Shown here in pieces: positions 16,330 through 25,533 of a stretch of DNA of 64,000 nucleotides. Position 1 is the first letter of the stretch. Each line of letters starts with the position of its first letter. Source of the stretch: Nonomuraea aridisoli (lineage in GTDB: Bacteria > Actinomycetota > Actinomycetes > Streptosporangiales > Streptosporangiaceae); assembly GCF_003236395.1 (NCBI RefSeq), contig NZ_POUD01000007.1:1-64000 (forward strand), in the 5' to 3' direction. Below the pieces are notes generated by a model, which was not told where the DNA came from, did no database searches, and saw only the letters and a program-made list of their open reading frames with translations. Made by a program: the position numbers and the translations under genes.

Positions 16330-18015
16330 GTGGCATCCGACGCCAGTCGTCAAGACTCCCCCCGAGCCGCCGGCAGGGTTTCCGCGAAGTCCGCCCGCGC
16401 CGGTGTCGCCGGGCTCATCAAGGGCTTCGCCCGGCACCCGATCATCGTCTCCCGCGTGGTCGCGACGAAGGTGAAGTCCGACCCGGTCCGCGTGGCCCAG
16501 GCGGCGGCCGAGGCGCTCCCGCCCCGGCTGCGTCCCGTCGTGGGCGGCGTCGCCTGGCCGGCCGCCCGCCGGGCGCGGCGCATGGTCCGCAAGTTCGGCA
16601 TGCGCGTGGTCAAGGGCCCGTGGAACGACGCCAAGCTCGCCTGGGACGCCGGTCGCGTCAGCGAGGCCGCCGAGCTGCTCGAGGCCCACACCAAATACCC
16701 GTTCGTCAAGCGCAGGGCGGCCTACTACCGCGGTGAGCTGGCCGCGATCAGCCCCGACCCGATCCCGCCCGCGCCCAAGGTCGCCATCCTCAGCCGGGTC
16801 AAGGACCGCGTCCTGCACGTCGTCACGAACGCGCTGCCGTACACGCAGGCCGGCTACACCGTGCGCACCCACCGCATCGTCACCTCGCAGAAGGCCGCGG
16901 GCATCGACCCGCACGTGGTCACCAGCTGGGGCTGGCCGATGTTGCAGGGGCACGCCGACGCGGCGCCGTACGAGGAGATCGACGGCATCCCCTACCACCG
17001 GCTGCTGCCTGACGGGCACGGCGAGATGCCGTTCGAGACGCAGGGGCGCATCATCAGGGGCGCCGACGCGGTCACCAGGCTCGTGACCGAGCTACGCCCG
17101 CAGGTCGTGCACGCCGCCACCGACCACCGCAACGGCTCCATCGCCCACGCCGTGCGCGACCGCACCGGCACCCCCTTCGTCTACGAGGTGCGCGGCTTCC
17201 TGGAGGAGACCTGGGCCTCGCGCGACCCGATCAGGGTCGGCAGCCAGCGTCACGTGCTCCAGCGCGAGCGCGAGGCGTTCCTGATGCGCGAGGCCGACGC
17301 GGTCGTCACGCTGGCCGAGACCATGGCGACCGAGATCGTCGAGCGCGGTGTGCCCAGGGAGAAGATCCACCTGGCGCCCAACGCCGTCGACGACACCCTG
17401 CTCACGGCCCACTACGACGGCGTCTCGTTCCGGCGCGCGTACGGGATCGGCGACGACGAGGTCGTGGTCGGGTCGGTGTCGAGCATCGTGGCCTACGAGG
17501 GGTTCGCCACCCTGCTGCGGGCCGCCGCGCTGCTGCGCGAGGACCACACGCCGGTGCGGGTGCTCATCGTGGGCGACGGCACCGAGCGGGAGAACCTGCT
17601 GGAGCTGGTCGACGAGCTGGGGCTGCGCGACGCGATCCTGCCCGGCCGGGTCGGCCCCGACGAGGCCCTGCAGGCCCAGGACGCGATCGACATCTTCGCC
17701 TGCCCGCGCGAGGATCTGCGCGTATGCCGACTCGTTACGCCATTGAAACCCGTCGAGGCGATGGCGCTCGGCAAGCCCGTCGTCCTCAGCGATCTACCCG
17801 CGCTCTCCGAGCTCGTCGGCTCTGACGGCGCCGGTCTGCTGGTGCCGCCGGGTGATCCGGCGGCGCTCGCCAAGGCGCTCGCGGGGCTGCGGGAGGACCC
17901 GGCCAGACGCGCGGAGATGGGCGAGGCCGGGCGTGCGGAGGTCGCGGCGAAGCGCACGTGGAGCCGTGTTGCCGAGACCTACCGAGCTCTGTACCAATCG
18001 CTGACGGATCGTTGA
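16330..18015 (+). CDS. Glycosyltransferase family 4
   Basis: This 561-residue protein has a basic N-terminal helical extension (about 1-140) without a signal, then a GT-B fold. The acceptor domain (VLHVVTNALPYTQAGYTVRTHRI) is followed by the donor domain (VGSVSSIVAYEGFATLLRAA, LIVGDGTERENL, and the end KPVEAMALGKPVVLSDLPALSELV with the family Glu). It probably transfers a sugar from a nucleotide donor during surface-glycan assembly. GTG 16330 is chosen because MASDASRQ follows a TACGGT box; the longer open frame upstream overlaps the divergent wecB gene. Confidence 0.88.
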   Translation: MASDASRQDSPRAAGRVSAKSARAGVAGLIKGFARHPIIVSRVVATKVKSDPVRVAQAAAEALPPRLRPVVGGVAWPAARRARRMVRKFGMRVVKGPWNDAKLAWDAGRVSEAAELLEAHTKYPFVKRRAAYYRGELAAISPDPIPPAPKVAILSRVKDRVLHVVTNALPYTQAGYTVRTHRIVTSQKAAGIDPHVVTSWGWPMLQGHADAAPYEEIDGIPYHRLLPDGHGEMPFETQGRIIRGADAVTRLVTELRPQVVHAATDHRNGSIAHAVRDRTGTPFVYEVRGFLEETWASRDPIRVGSQRHVLQREREAFLMREADAVVTLAETMATEIVERGVPREKIHLAPNAVDDTLLTAHYDGVSFRRAYGIGDDEVVVGSVSSIVAYEGFATLLRAAALLREDHTPVRVLIVGDGTERENLLELVDELGLRDAILPGRVGPDEALQAQDAIDIFACPREDLRVCRLVTPLKPVEAMALGKPVVLSDLPALSELVGSDGAGLLVPPGDPAALAKALAGLREDPARRAEMGEAGRAEVAAKRTWSRVAETYRALYQSLTDR

Positions 18016-18130
18016 CCTCCATGTTGTCTGTCTCTCATGGCGGGTTCGGTCGCATTAGGCGTGAGCTAGGTGGACTTGAGATAACCTTTGCGACCATGAA
18101 GTGTTGTTTCCGGCTCCCAAAGGCACAGCT

Positions 18131-19396
18131 GTGACAGAAATCGACTTGGCTGTCATCGGCTTGGGCTACGTCGGCATGCCGCTCGCCAAGGAGGCGGTGG
18201 CTGCCGGTCTGCGGGTCGTCGGCGTGGAGGTCGACCCCGCCAAGGTCGAGGCGCTCAACGCCGGGCAGTCCTACATCGATGACCTGACTGACGCCGACCT
18301 CGATCACATGCTGGCCAACGGGTTCAGCGCCACGCTCGACGAGTCCGTGCTGAGCAGGAGCAACACGATCGTCATCTGCGTGCCGACCCCGCTGGACGAG
18401 GACCACCGTCCCGACCTGTCGGCGGTTGAGGGCGCCACCCGCACCGTGGCGCGCAACCTCACCAAGGGCACGCTCGTCGTCCTGGAGTCCACCACCTGGC
18501 CCGGCACCACCGACGAGGTGGTCAGGCCGGCGCTGGAGAGCGCCTCCGGCCTCGTCGCCGGCGAGGACTTCCACCTGGCCTTCTCGCCCGAGCGCATCGA
18601 CCCGGGCAACCCCAAGTTCGGCCTGCGCAACACGCCCAAGGTCGTCGGTGGCTACACCCCGACCTGCCGCGACCGCGCGAAGGCGTTCTACGGGCAGTTC
18701 ATCGAGCAGGTGGTGCCGGTCAGCGGCACCCGCGAGGCCGAGATGGCCAAGCTGCTGGAGAACACCTACCGGCACGTCAACATCGCCCTCGTCAACGAGA
18801 TGGCGATCTTCTGCGACGAGCTCGGCATAGACCTGTGGGAGTCGATCGAGGCCGCGGCGACCAAGCCGTTCGGCTTCCAGAAGTTCCTGCCGGGGCCGGG
18901 CGTCGGCGGGCACTGCATCCCCGTCGACCCGTCGTACCTGTCGTACACCGTGCGCAAGCTGGGCTACCCGTTCCGGTTCGTGGAGCTGGCCCAGGAGATC
19001 AACGAGCGGATGCCGTCGTACGTGGTCAACCGGGTGCAGCGGCTGCTGAACCGGCATAAGAAGGCCGTGAACGGCGCAAAGGTCGTTATGCTCGGCGTCA
19101 CCTACAAGCCGGACATCGCTGACGAGCGTGAGACCCCAGCGCTCCCCGTGGCGCGCGCGCTGCTGGAGCTGGGCGCCGAGCTCTCGTTCGCGGATCCGTA
19201 CGTAAAGGAGTGGTCGGTGGACGGCACCCCGGTGCCGCGTGAGGAGGATCTGGCCGAGGCCGTGATCAACGCGGACGTGACGCTGCTCCTGCAGCAACAC
19301 GCCGCGTTCGACCTCGACATGGTCGAGGCGAAGGCCAGGCTCGTGCTGGACACCCGCGGCGTCCTCGCCGAGGGTGAACGCGTCGAGCGGCTGTAG
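18131..19396 (+). CDS. Nucleotide-sugar dehydrogenase (UDP-GlcNAc/UDP-ManNAc 6-dehydrogenase type)
   Basis: This 421-residue NAD-dependent four-electron dehydrogenase converts a UDP-HexNAc to its uronic acid. The cofactor motif GLGYVGMP is at 10-17 and CVPTPLDE at 83-90. The catalytic set includes E153-R (SPERIDPGN), K206 and N211 (AKLLENTYRH) and Cys262 in GPGVGGHCIPVDP. The C-terminal domain carries LGVTYKPDIADERETPAL. With wecB nearby, UDP-ManNAc is the likeliest substrate (WecC role), though UDP-GlcNAc cannot be excluded. I chose GTG 18131 with AAAGG 8 nt upstream; GTG 18101 in frame is the alternative. Confidence 0.9.
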   Translation: MTEIDLAVIGLGYVGMPLAKEAVAAGLRVVGVEVDPAKVEALNAGQSYIDDLTDADLDHMLANGFSATLDESVLSRSNTIVICVPTPLDEDHRPDLSAVEGATRTVARNLTKGTLVVLESTTWPGTTDEVVRPALESASGLVAGEDFHLAFSPERIDPGNPKFGLRNTPKVVGGYTPTCRDRAKAFYGQFIEQVVPVSGTREAEMAKLLENTYRHVNIALVNEMAIFCDELGIDLWESIEAAATKPFGFQKFLPGPGVGGHCIPVDPSYLSYTVRKLGYPFRFVELAQEINERMPSYVVNRVQRLLNRHKKAVNGAKVVMLGVTYKPDIADERETPALPVARALLELGAELSFADPYVKEWSVDGTPVPREEDLAEAVINADVTLLLQQHAAFDLDMVEAKARLVLDTRGVLAEGERVERL

Positions 19397-19415
19397 CGAC
19401 GGAGGGCTGCGCGCA

Positions 19416-20504
19416 GTGCACGTGCTCGTCATGACGGTGGTGCATAACCCCGAGGACGCAAGGATTCTGCACAGGCAGATCCGTGCCCTCGTGGACGCCG
19501 GTCATGAGGTCACGTACGCCGCGTCCTACACCGCCCACGGCGTCGTCCCCCGGCCGTGGGTGACCGGGGTCGATCTTCCGAGGGCCGCCCAGCGCAAGCG
19601 GGTCGCCGCGGTCTGGGCCGCGCGCCGGCTGTTCAAGCGCATGCGCGACAAGGTGGACCTCGTCCTCATCCACGATCCCGAGCTGCTGTTCGCGGTGTGG
19701 GGCGTGCGCAACAGGCCGCCCGTGGTGTGGGACGTCCACGAGGACACCCCGGCCACGCTGTCGCTGAAGCCGTGGCTGCCCGCGCCGCTGCGCCCGCCCG
19801 TGCGCTTCCTCGCCCGGCTGCTGGAGGGCACCGCCGAACGTCACATGCACCTGCTGCTGGCCGAGACCGCGTACGCGGGCCGGTTCAAGCACGCCCACCT
19901 CATCGTGCCGAACGAGACCTGGGTGCCCGACTCGGTGACGCCGCCCGGTGACGACCGCGTGGTCTACCTGGGCTGGTTGTCGAGGGCCAGGGGCGTGGTC
20001 GAGGCGGTCGAGGTGGCCCGGCTGCTGCAGCCGTACCGGGTGGCGGTGGAGCTGATCGGCTACGCCGACCAGCAGAGCCGCCCGATGCTCAACCAGGCCG
20101 TGCACGAGGGCCTGCTGGAGTGGCGTGACTTCATGCCCAACGACGAGGCGCTCAAGCGGCTCGACGGGGCGCTGGCGGGGCTGTCGCTGCTGCACGACGA
20201 GCCGAACTACCGGCACTCGATGCCCACGAAGATCGTGGAGTACATGGCGCACGGCATCCCCGTCATCACCACGCCGTCGCCCCGCGCGGTCGAGCTGATC
20301 GAGCGTTACGAGAGTGGCGTCGTGGTGCCCTGGCAGGACCCGAAGGCGGTGGCGCAGGCCGTGCTGACGCTCCGCGACGACGTACGCGAGCGGCAGGCCC
20401 AGGGTGCGCGCGGCTACGCGGCCGCCCGCGCCAACCATCACTGGCCCAACTCCGCGAAGCGGTTCGTCTCCCAGCTGGAGGCCTGGGCCGGGGTCAAGCA
20501 CTAA
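19416..20504 (+). CDS. Glycosyltransferase family 4
   Basis: This 362-residue GT-B glycosyltransferase has an N-terminal acceptor domain (VHVLVMTVVHNPEDARILHRQIRALVDAGHEV, WDVHEDTP). Its donor domain contains VYLGWLSRARGVVEAVEVARLL and ends YRHSMPTKIVEYMAHGIPVITTPSPRAVELI, with the family EX7E-like arrangement. Start GTG 19416 has GGAGGG 9 nt upstream; an earlier frame overlaps the dehydrogenase. It lies 19 bp after the dehydrogenase gene, probably in one operon, and is a candidate to use its uronic-acid product. Confidence 0.88.
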   Translation: MHVLVMTVVHNPEDARILHRQIRALVDAGHEVTYAASYTAHGVVPRPWVTGVDLPRAAQRKRVAAVWAARRLFKRMRDKVDLVLIHDPELLFAVWGVRNRPPVVWDVHEDTPATLSLKPWLPAPLRPPVRFLARLLEGTAERHMHLLLAETAYAGRFKHAHLIVPNETWVPDSVTPPGDDRVVYLGWLSRARGVVEAVEVARLLQPYRVAVELIGYADQQSRPMLNQAVHEGLLEWRDFMPNDEALKRLDGALAGLSLLHDEPNYRHSMPTKIVEYMAHGIPVITTPSPRAVELIERYESGVVVPWQDPKAVAQAVLTLRDDVRERQAQGARGYAAARANHHWPNSAKRFVSQLEAWAGVKH

Positions 20505-20533
20505 ATCACACGAGGGCGGTTGGGTTCCTGAAC

Positions 20534-22333
20534 GTGCGCTGGCTCTTCCTGGTCGTGGGCGCAGTCGTGGTGGCCGTGGTGGCCGCCGTGGTGATCGTGT
20601 TGCCGGAGTCGTCCGACGGGCCGGCGAAGGAGGCCGGCTCGAAGGCGGCGCCGACGCCGTCGAGCACGTACCCGACGCCTCAGGTGAGCGAGTTCACCGA
20701 CCCCTGTGGAACGTTCGACACCGGCGAGACCGCCCCCTACGCCGTCACCGGCTACTGGATCACCCCCACGTCCAACCCGTGCACCTGGCGCAAGCAGCTC
20801 CAGGAGATCCACCGCGTCGGCGGCGACACGATCATCCGGATCGGCTGGGGCCTGCAGTTCCGCACGATCTCCGACGACGGGGAGGTGCTGGCCAAGGACG
20901 GCACCGTCGACTCCCTCTACGAGTCGTGCGAGGAGGACGGCCTCACCTGCTACGACGCCGCCGTGCGGGATCTGAAGGAGGCCAACCCGAAGAACCGGAT
21001 CGGCCGGATGTACGTCTACCGGACTGACGAGTCGTTCGGCCCCGACCTGTTCCGCTGCCCCGAGATGGAGCACGCCATCCCGATCGGCAAGCGGATCTAC
21101 TACCGCCTGCTCACCCAGCCCGACGGCTCCGACGACGCCACCTGCGACTTCAGCGGCAAGCCCGAGTCGTACGACATGATCCTCGTGGCCGGCTCGCCCA
21201 ACGACAGCCTGGGCAAGCTGCTCGACCTGGGCGACCAGTTCGGCATGCGGGTCTTCCCCGCGCTGCCGCTGGCCCCGCGCGACTCCAGGACGCCGACCAA
21301 GGCCGAGCCGCGCCACCTCGGCACGCTCACCACGCTGACCCGGCGCATCCTTCAGGACTACGGCGTGCGCTTCGCCGACCGGCCCTCGCTCGGCGGGGTC
21401 TACCAGCCGTTCGAGGTGCAGATGTCGGAGACGCTGGCCGACAACCCGACGCTGGACGTCTACTCCGACCAGCACACGATCGTCGAGCAGGAGCTGCCCG
21501 GCAAGCCCATCCTGATCAGCCCCTACCTCGACGCGCGCAAACGGGTGGCCTTCGGCCGCACGCCCCAGCAGGTGGCCGAGGGGTTCAAGGCCCTGGCGAA
21601 GACCGGGGTCGGGATCATCGCGCCGCAGGACAGCCGCGGGACCGGCAAGGTCGGCCTGTTCTGGCCCGACGAGCGCGACCAGGAGGTGGACGCGCGACTG
21701 CGGCCGGTGGTGGGCGAGGCGACGTACGACACGGCCTACCACGGCTCCACGCGCGACTACTACCGCGAGATGGCCGCGGCCCGGCAGGAGATGCTCGACG
21801 CGGGCTACCAGGTGCAGCTGTGGGCGAACGTGGAGGCGTTCGAGCCGTCCGGCGACCGGCCCTGCGCCCCGACGGGCACCCGCGGCAAGACCGACAAGGA
21901 ACGCCTGGACCAGGCGGTGACGATGGCCGGGCGGTACGTCCAGAAGATCGTCTCCTACATGTGGAGCGACTTCATGACCTGCGGCGAGCCCTCGCTGGAG
22001 ACGGAGATCCTCAGGGACTGGCAGCGGCCGATCGCCGTGGACGCCATCCGCACGCCGCGCGACATCCAGGACGGCGTCGAGGTGCGCGGCTACAACCTCA
22101 AGGACGGCACCATCACCCTGCGGTGGTCCGGCGGCACGAAAGAGCTGGTGGTCTCGTCCGTCGGCTGGCTGGACGAGGACCCGATCGAGGGCGAGCTGCC
22201 CGAGGGCATGGCGACCGCGTGGGTGCCGTTCGACTGGAGTCAGGTGCCGACCGGGGAGTGGGTGCGCATCGGCGTGCGCCTGCCCTCCGGCCAGGAGACC
22301 ACGGAGCCGTTGCACGTCCGCATCCTCACGTGA
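20534..22333 (+). CDS. Membrane-anchored DUF4434-family putative glycoside hydrolase
   Basis: This 599-residue protein has an N-terminal TM anchor (about 3-25), a Ser/Pro/Thr-rich linker to about 50, and a large extracellular part. The extracellular region has paired cysteines (PCGTF, PCTWR, EEDGLTCYD, RCPEM, ATCDF) and segments expected of a TIM-barrel hydrolase of the DUF4434 group (VTGYWITPT, GGDTIIRIGWGLQF, PILISPYLDARKR, GYQVQLWANVEAFEP). The last 90 residues form a beta-sandwich-like domain. Members occur beside exopolysaccharide genes, and the operon with GT4 and dehydrogenase genes suggests trimming or release of that polymer. The family is recognised by pattern only. Confidence 0.68.
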   Translation: MRWLFLVVGAVVVAVVAAVVIVLPESSDGPAKEAGSKAAPTPSSTYPTPQVSEFTDPCGTFDTGETAPYAVTGYWITPTSNPCTWRKQLQEIHRVGGDTIIRIGWGLQFRTISDDGEVLAKDGTVDSLYESCEEDGLTCYDAAVRDLKEANPKNRIGRMYVYRTDESFGPDLFRCPEMEHAIPIGKRIYYRLLTQPDGSDDATCDFSGKPESYDMILVAGSPNDSLGKLLDLGDQFGMRVFPALPLAPRDSRTPTKAEPRHLGTLTTLTRRILQDYGVRFADRPSLGGVYQPFEVQMSETLADNPTLDVYSDQHTIVEQELPGKPILISPYLDARKRVAFGRTPQQVAEGFKALAKTGVGIIAPQDSRGTGKVGLFWPDERDQEVDARLRPVVGEATYDTAYHGSTRDYYREMAAARQEMLDAGYQVQLWANVEAFEPSGDRPCAPTGTRGKTDKERLDQAVTMAGRYVQKIVSYMWSDFMTCGEPSLETEILRDWQRPIAVDAIRTPRDIQDGVEVRGYNLKDGTITLRWSGGTKELVVSSVGWLDEDPIEGELPEGMATAWVPFDWSQVPTGEWVRIGVRLPSGQETTEPLHVRILT

Positions 22334-22338
22334 GCCGC

Positions 22339-22368
22339 CCTCCCGCGCGGTTCGCCGGGCGTGGGAGG
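22339..22368 (+). terminator. Hairpin after the DUF4434 gene
   Basis: CCTCCCGCG (22339-22347) pairs with CGTGGGAGG (22360-22368) across a 12-nt loop: nine pairs with one G-U. No T-run follows, so this may be a terminator of the L-shaped GC-rich kind or a processing hairpin. Confidence 0.4.
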
Positions 22369-22374
22369 TCCGTG

Positions 22375-22380
22375 TAACGT
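22375..22380 (+). promoter_or_regulatory. -10 box of leaderless nrtR-like gene
   Basis: TAACGT ends 7 nt before ATG 22388. It supports that start over GTG 22379, which has GGGAGGT upstream but lies only 3 codons earlier. Confidence 0.5.
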
Positions 22381-22387
22381 GCCGTCC

Positions 22388-23053
22388 ATGGTCCCGAGCG
22401 TCCCGGTCAGCGTCGACCTGGTCGTGCTCACCGTCCGTAACCAGGCGCTGAGCGCTCTGGTGTGGCGGCGCGACAGCCCGCCGTTCCTGCGCCGCTGGTC
22501 GTTGCCCGGCGGCTTCATCCAGCTCGACGAGGACCTCCCGGCCGCCGCCCACCGCATCCTCGCCGAGCGCGCCGGCCTCCCGGGCGCGCCGGTGCACCTG
22601 GAGCAGCTCCAGACGTACGGCTACCCCGACCGCGACCCACGTCAGCGCGTGCTGAGCGTCGCCTACCTCGGTCTCGCCCCCGACCTGCCCGCCTCGGAGA
22701 AGGCCCACATGAGCTGGCAACCGGTCGACGCCCTGACCGTCATGGCCTTCGACCACCGCCGCATCATGCTCGACGGCATCGAACGCGCCCGCGGCAAGCT
22801 GGAGTACACCTCGCTGGGGGCGGCGTTCTGCCCGCCCGAGTTCACGGTGGCCGACCTGCGCCGGGTCTACGAGATCGTCTGGGGCCGCCAGCTCGACCCG
22901 CGCAACTTCCACCGCAAGGTCACCAAGGCCGAGGGCTTCCTGGTGGAGACCGGCGAGACGACGACGCGCGACGGCGGCCGGCCCGCCAAGCTCTATCGGC
23001 GCGGCCCCGCCGAGCTGCTGCACCCGCCGATGTTGCGCAGTCTCCGCGACTGA
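22388..23053 (+). CDS. NrtR-like Nudix-domain transcriptional regulator
   Basis: This 221-residue protein has an N-terminal Nudix domain (about 8-135) with a degenerate Nudix box (GGFIQLDEDLPAAAHRILAERAGL). A winged-helix domain (about 140-221) follows with the NrtR pattern FTVADLRRVYEIVWGRQLDPRNFHRKVTKAEGFLVETG. In the family the Nudix part senses ADP-ribose and the HTH represses NAD-metabolism genes. No NAD-biosynthesis gene is adjacent here. The degenerate catalytic box fits a sensor rather than a hydrolase. Start choice rests on the TAACGT leaderless box. Confidence 0.88.
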   Translation: MVPSVPVSVDLVVLTVRNQALSALVWRRDSPPFLRRWSLPGGFIQLDEDLPAAAHRILAERAGLPGAPVHLEQLQTYGYPDRDPRQRVLSVAYLGLAPDLPASEKAHMSWQPVDALTVMAFDHRRIMLDGIERARGKLEYTSLGAAFCPPEFTVADLRRVYEIVWGRQLDPRNFHRKVTKAEGFLVETGETTTRDGGRPAKLYRRGPAELLHPPMLRSLRD

Positions 23054-23090
23054 CCCGCACCTGGGTGGCGCCGCACCGGGGCGCTCCTTT

Positions 23091-23096
23091 TATGGT
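23091..23096 (+). promoter_or_regulatory. -10 box of leaderless hisC-like gene
   Basis: TATGGT ends 6 nt before ATG 23103, and there is no Shine-Dalgarno sequence between them. Confidence 0.5.
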
Positions 23097-23102
23097 TAGG
23101 CC

Positions 23103-24173
23103 ATGCCTCGTTTCCGCAAGATCCTCGACACCGTGGCCCCGTACAAGCCGGGCAAGTCCGTGGCCGCGCCGGCCGGCCGGCGGTCGTACAAGCTGTCCTC
23201 CAACGAGTCGCCCTACGAGCCCCTGCCCTCCGTGGTCGAGGTGATCGCCAAGGCGGCGCGCGAGGTCAACCGCTATCCCGACCCGACGAGCATGGGGCTG
23301 ACCGAGGCCATCGCGGAGCGCTACGACGTCCCGGCCGGCCACGTCACGCTCGGTCCCGGGTCCGTCACGATCGTGCAGCAGCTGCTCACCTCGGTCGCCG
23401 ACCCCGGCACCGAGTCGGTCTACGCCTGGCGGTCGTTCGAGTCCTACCCGCTGCTGTCGGACCTGGCGGGCATGACGTCGGTGAGGGTGCCGCTGGCGGG
23501 CGAGGAGCACGACCTCGGCGCGATGGCCGAGGCGATCACCGAGCGCACCCGCATCGTGTTCGTCTGCACCCCGAACAACCCCACCGGCGTCGCCGTGCGG
23601 CGGGCGCAGCTGGCGGAGTTTCTCGACCGGGTGCCCGAGCACACGATGGTGGTGCTCGACGAGGCATACCACGAGTACGTCCGCGACGCCGACGTCCCCG
23701 ACGGCCTGGCCTTCTACCGCGACCGGCCCAACGTGGTCGTGCTGCGCACGTTCTCCAAGGCGTACGGGCTGGCCGGGCTGCGCGTCGGCTACATGATCGC
23801 GCAGGAGCCGGTGGCGGCGGCCGTCCGCAAGACGATCGTGCCGTTCGCCGTCAACCACCTGGCCCAGGCCGCCGCCATCGCCTCGCTGAAGGCGGAGGAC
23901 GAGCTGCTGGAGCGGGTCGAGCAGGTGGTCAAGGAGCGCACGCGGGTGCGCGAGGCGCTGCTCGAGCAGGGCTGGACGGTCCCGCCGACGGAGGCCAACT
24001 TCGTCTGGCTGCGCTTCGACGACGAGCGGCGCACGCTCGCCTTCACCGACGCGTGCGCCGCCGAGGGCGTGGCCGTGCGGCCGTACCCGCCGGAGGGCGT
24101 GCGCGTCTCGATCGGCACCCCGGAGGCGAACGACGTGCTGCTCCGGGCGGCCGACGCCTTCCGCAACGGCTGA
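23103..24173 (+). CDS. Histidinol-phosphate/aromatic aminotransferase (HisC-like)
   Basis: This 356-residue PLP-dependent fold-I aminotransferase carries a conserved N-terminal YKPGKS and [12 protein letters not shown] contacts are N158 (TPNNPTG), D186/Y189 ([10 protein letters not shown]), K219 in [15 protein letters not shown], and R227. It belongs to the HisC/aromatic aminotransferase group. Outside a his operon, such copies often act on phenylpyruvate or related keto acids rather than histidinol phosphate, so the substrate is open. It sits 22 bp before a regulator gene and is probably co-transcribed with it. Confidence 0.9.
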   Translation: MPRFRKILDTVAPYKPGKSVAAPAGRRSYKLSSNESPYEPLPSVVEVIAKAAREVNRYPDPTSMGLTEAIAERYDVPAGHVTLGPGSVTIVQQLLTSVADPGTESVYAWRSFESYPLLSDLAGMTSVRVPLAGEEHDLGAMAEAITERTRIVFVCTPNNPTGVAVRRAQLAEFLDRVPEHTMVVLDEAYHEYVRDADVPDGLAFYRDRPNVVVLRTFSKAYGLAGLRVGYMIAQEPVAAAVRKTIVPFAVNHLAQAAAIASLKAEDELLERVEQVVKERTRVREALLEQGWTVPPTEANFVWLRFDDERRTLAFTDACAAEGVAVRPYPPEGVRVSIGTPEANDVLLRAADAFRNG

Positions 24174-24195
24174 GGAACGGTCTCGGGGGCGTGCC

Positions 24196-25515
24196 GTGGA
24201 ACGGCATCGATCGAGGATCGCCATCGGGGTGGCCGGCCCGCACGACCTGGTGGAGCGGATCGTGCACGTCGGGGCCGGCCTGCCGACGGCGGCGACGTTC
24301 CGCCTGGTGAGCGTCCCCCACGACAGCAGGATCATCGGCGGCGTCGACGTGGTGCTGTTCACCGGCCCGCTCCAGTACGACCTGGCCAGGCAGGCGGGCG
24401 AGCTCGACGTCCCGGCCACCTACGTGCCGGTGAACGGGGCCGGGCTCTACGCCGCGCTGCTGCGCGGGGCGCTGGGGCAGGGGGTCGACCCGGCCCGGGT
24501 GAGCATCGACTCCATCGCGCCCGACGAGGTCGCCGAGGCGTACGACGAGATCGGCCTGCCCACGGCGGGCGTGCACGTCTGCGAATACCGGCGGCCCGAC
24601 TCCGTGCGCGGCTTCGCCGGCTTCCACGAGCGTCTCCACCGCCAGGGCGCGACCACGGCGGCCCTCACCACGGTCCGCACCGTCGCCACCCGGCTGACGG
24701 CCGGCGGGGTGCCGGTGTTGCGCATGACCCCCGCCGCGAGCACGGTGCGCCGGGCCATCGACACCGCGGCGCTGCTCGGGGCGGGCAACCGGGCGCAGGA
24801 GTCGCAGATCGCGATCGCGCTGGTGTCGCCCGTGGCCAGGCCCGGCCCCGCCGATCCCGGCGACTACCGGCAGCAGGAGCTGAGGCTGCTGCTGCACCGG
24901 TCGTTGCTGGCCGACGCGCGGCTGATGGGCGCCATGGTCGTGCCGCGTGAGGAGCACGCTTACGCCCTGATCACCACGGCGGGGGCGCTGTCGCGGGTCA
25001 CCGACGGCTTCCGGACGGCGCCGTTCGTCGGCCGGGTGCGCGCCGAGGTGGGCCTCGACGTGGTGTGCGGCCTCGGCCTCGGCGGCACGGCCAGGGACGC
25101 CGACGCCCACGCCGCGGCCGCGCTCGACCGCGCCCGCGCCGCGGGGACGGCGGCGTACCTGGTGGACGGCGACGGCGTGGCACTGCCGCTGCCCGCACAC
25201 GGACGCGCCGCCTCCAGGGAGGCCCGAGGCCCCGGCACGGTCGCGGAGCCGGGCGCCCGGGAGCCCGGCCCCCGTTCTGGGCGGGCGCCCGGTTCCCGGG
25301 CGGTGCGGATCCGTGACCGGCTGGTCGAGCGGCTCGGGCCCGGTTGCGTGGTGGTCGACGCCGAGACCGTCGCCGAGATCCTCGGCCTTGCGCCCAGGAG
25401 CGCCAGGCGGGTGCTGCAACACCTGGTCGAGGAGGGTCTGGCCTGGGCGCTGCCCCCGGTGCGGTCGACGCGGGCGGGCCGCCCCCGTCAGCCGTACCGC
25501 CTCATCACCCGCTGA
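24196..25515 (+). CDS. One-component regulator paralog 1 (IGVAGPHDLVE family)
   Basis: This 439-residue protein is of a type present three times in this window (also 34437-35744 and 42433-43842). Domain 1 (about 7-185) starts IAIGVAGPHDLVERIV and has a Rossmann-like pattern (VDVVLFTGPLQYDLARQ, VSIDSIAPDEVAEAY). Domain 2 (about 200-330) resembles degenerate GGDEF/nucleotide-cyclase folds (GLGLGGTARDADAHAAAALDRA). A Pro/Arg-rich linker leads to a C-terminal winged helix (about 370-439; VAEILGLAPRSARRVLQHLVEEGLAWALPP). A ligand-responsive DNA-binding role is inferred from the layout. It probably shares a transcript with the hisC-like gene and is convergent with the toroid-protein gene. Confidence 0.72.
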   Translation: MERHRSRIAIGVAGPHDLVERIVHVGAGLPTAATFRLVSVPHDSRIIGGVDVVLFTGPLQYDLARQAGELDVPATYVPVNGAGLYAALLRGALGQGVDPARVSIDSIAPDEVAEAYDEIGLPTAGVHVCEYRRPDSVRGFAGFHERLHRQGATTAALTTVRTVATRLTAGGVPVLRMTPAASTVRRAIDTAALLGAGNRAQESQIAIALVSPVARPGPADPGDYRQQELRLLLHRSLLADARLMGAMVVPREEHAYALITTAGALSRVTDGFRTAPFVGRVRAEVGLDVVCGLGLGGTARDADAHAAAALDRARAAGTAAYLVDGDGVALPLPAHGRAASREARGPGTVAEPGAREPGPRSGRAPGSRAVRIRDRLVERLGPGCVVVDAETVAEILGLAPRSARRVLQHLVEEGLAWALPPVRSTRAGRPRQPYRLITR

Positions 25516-25533
25516 ACGCGGGCCCGCCTCGCG

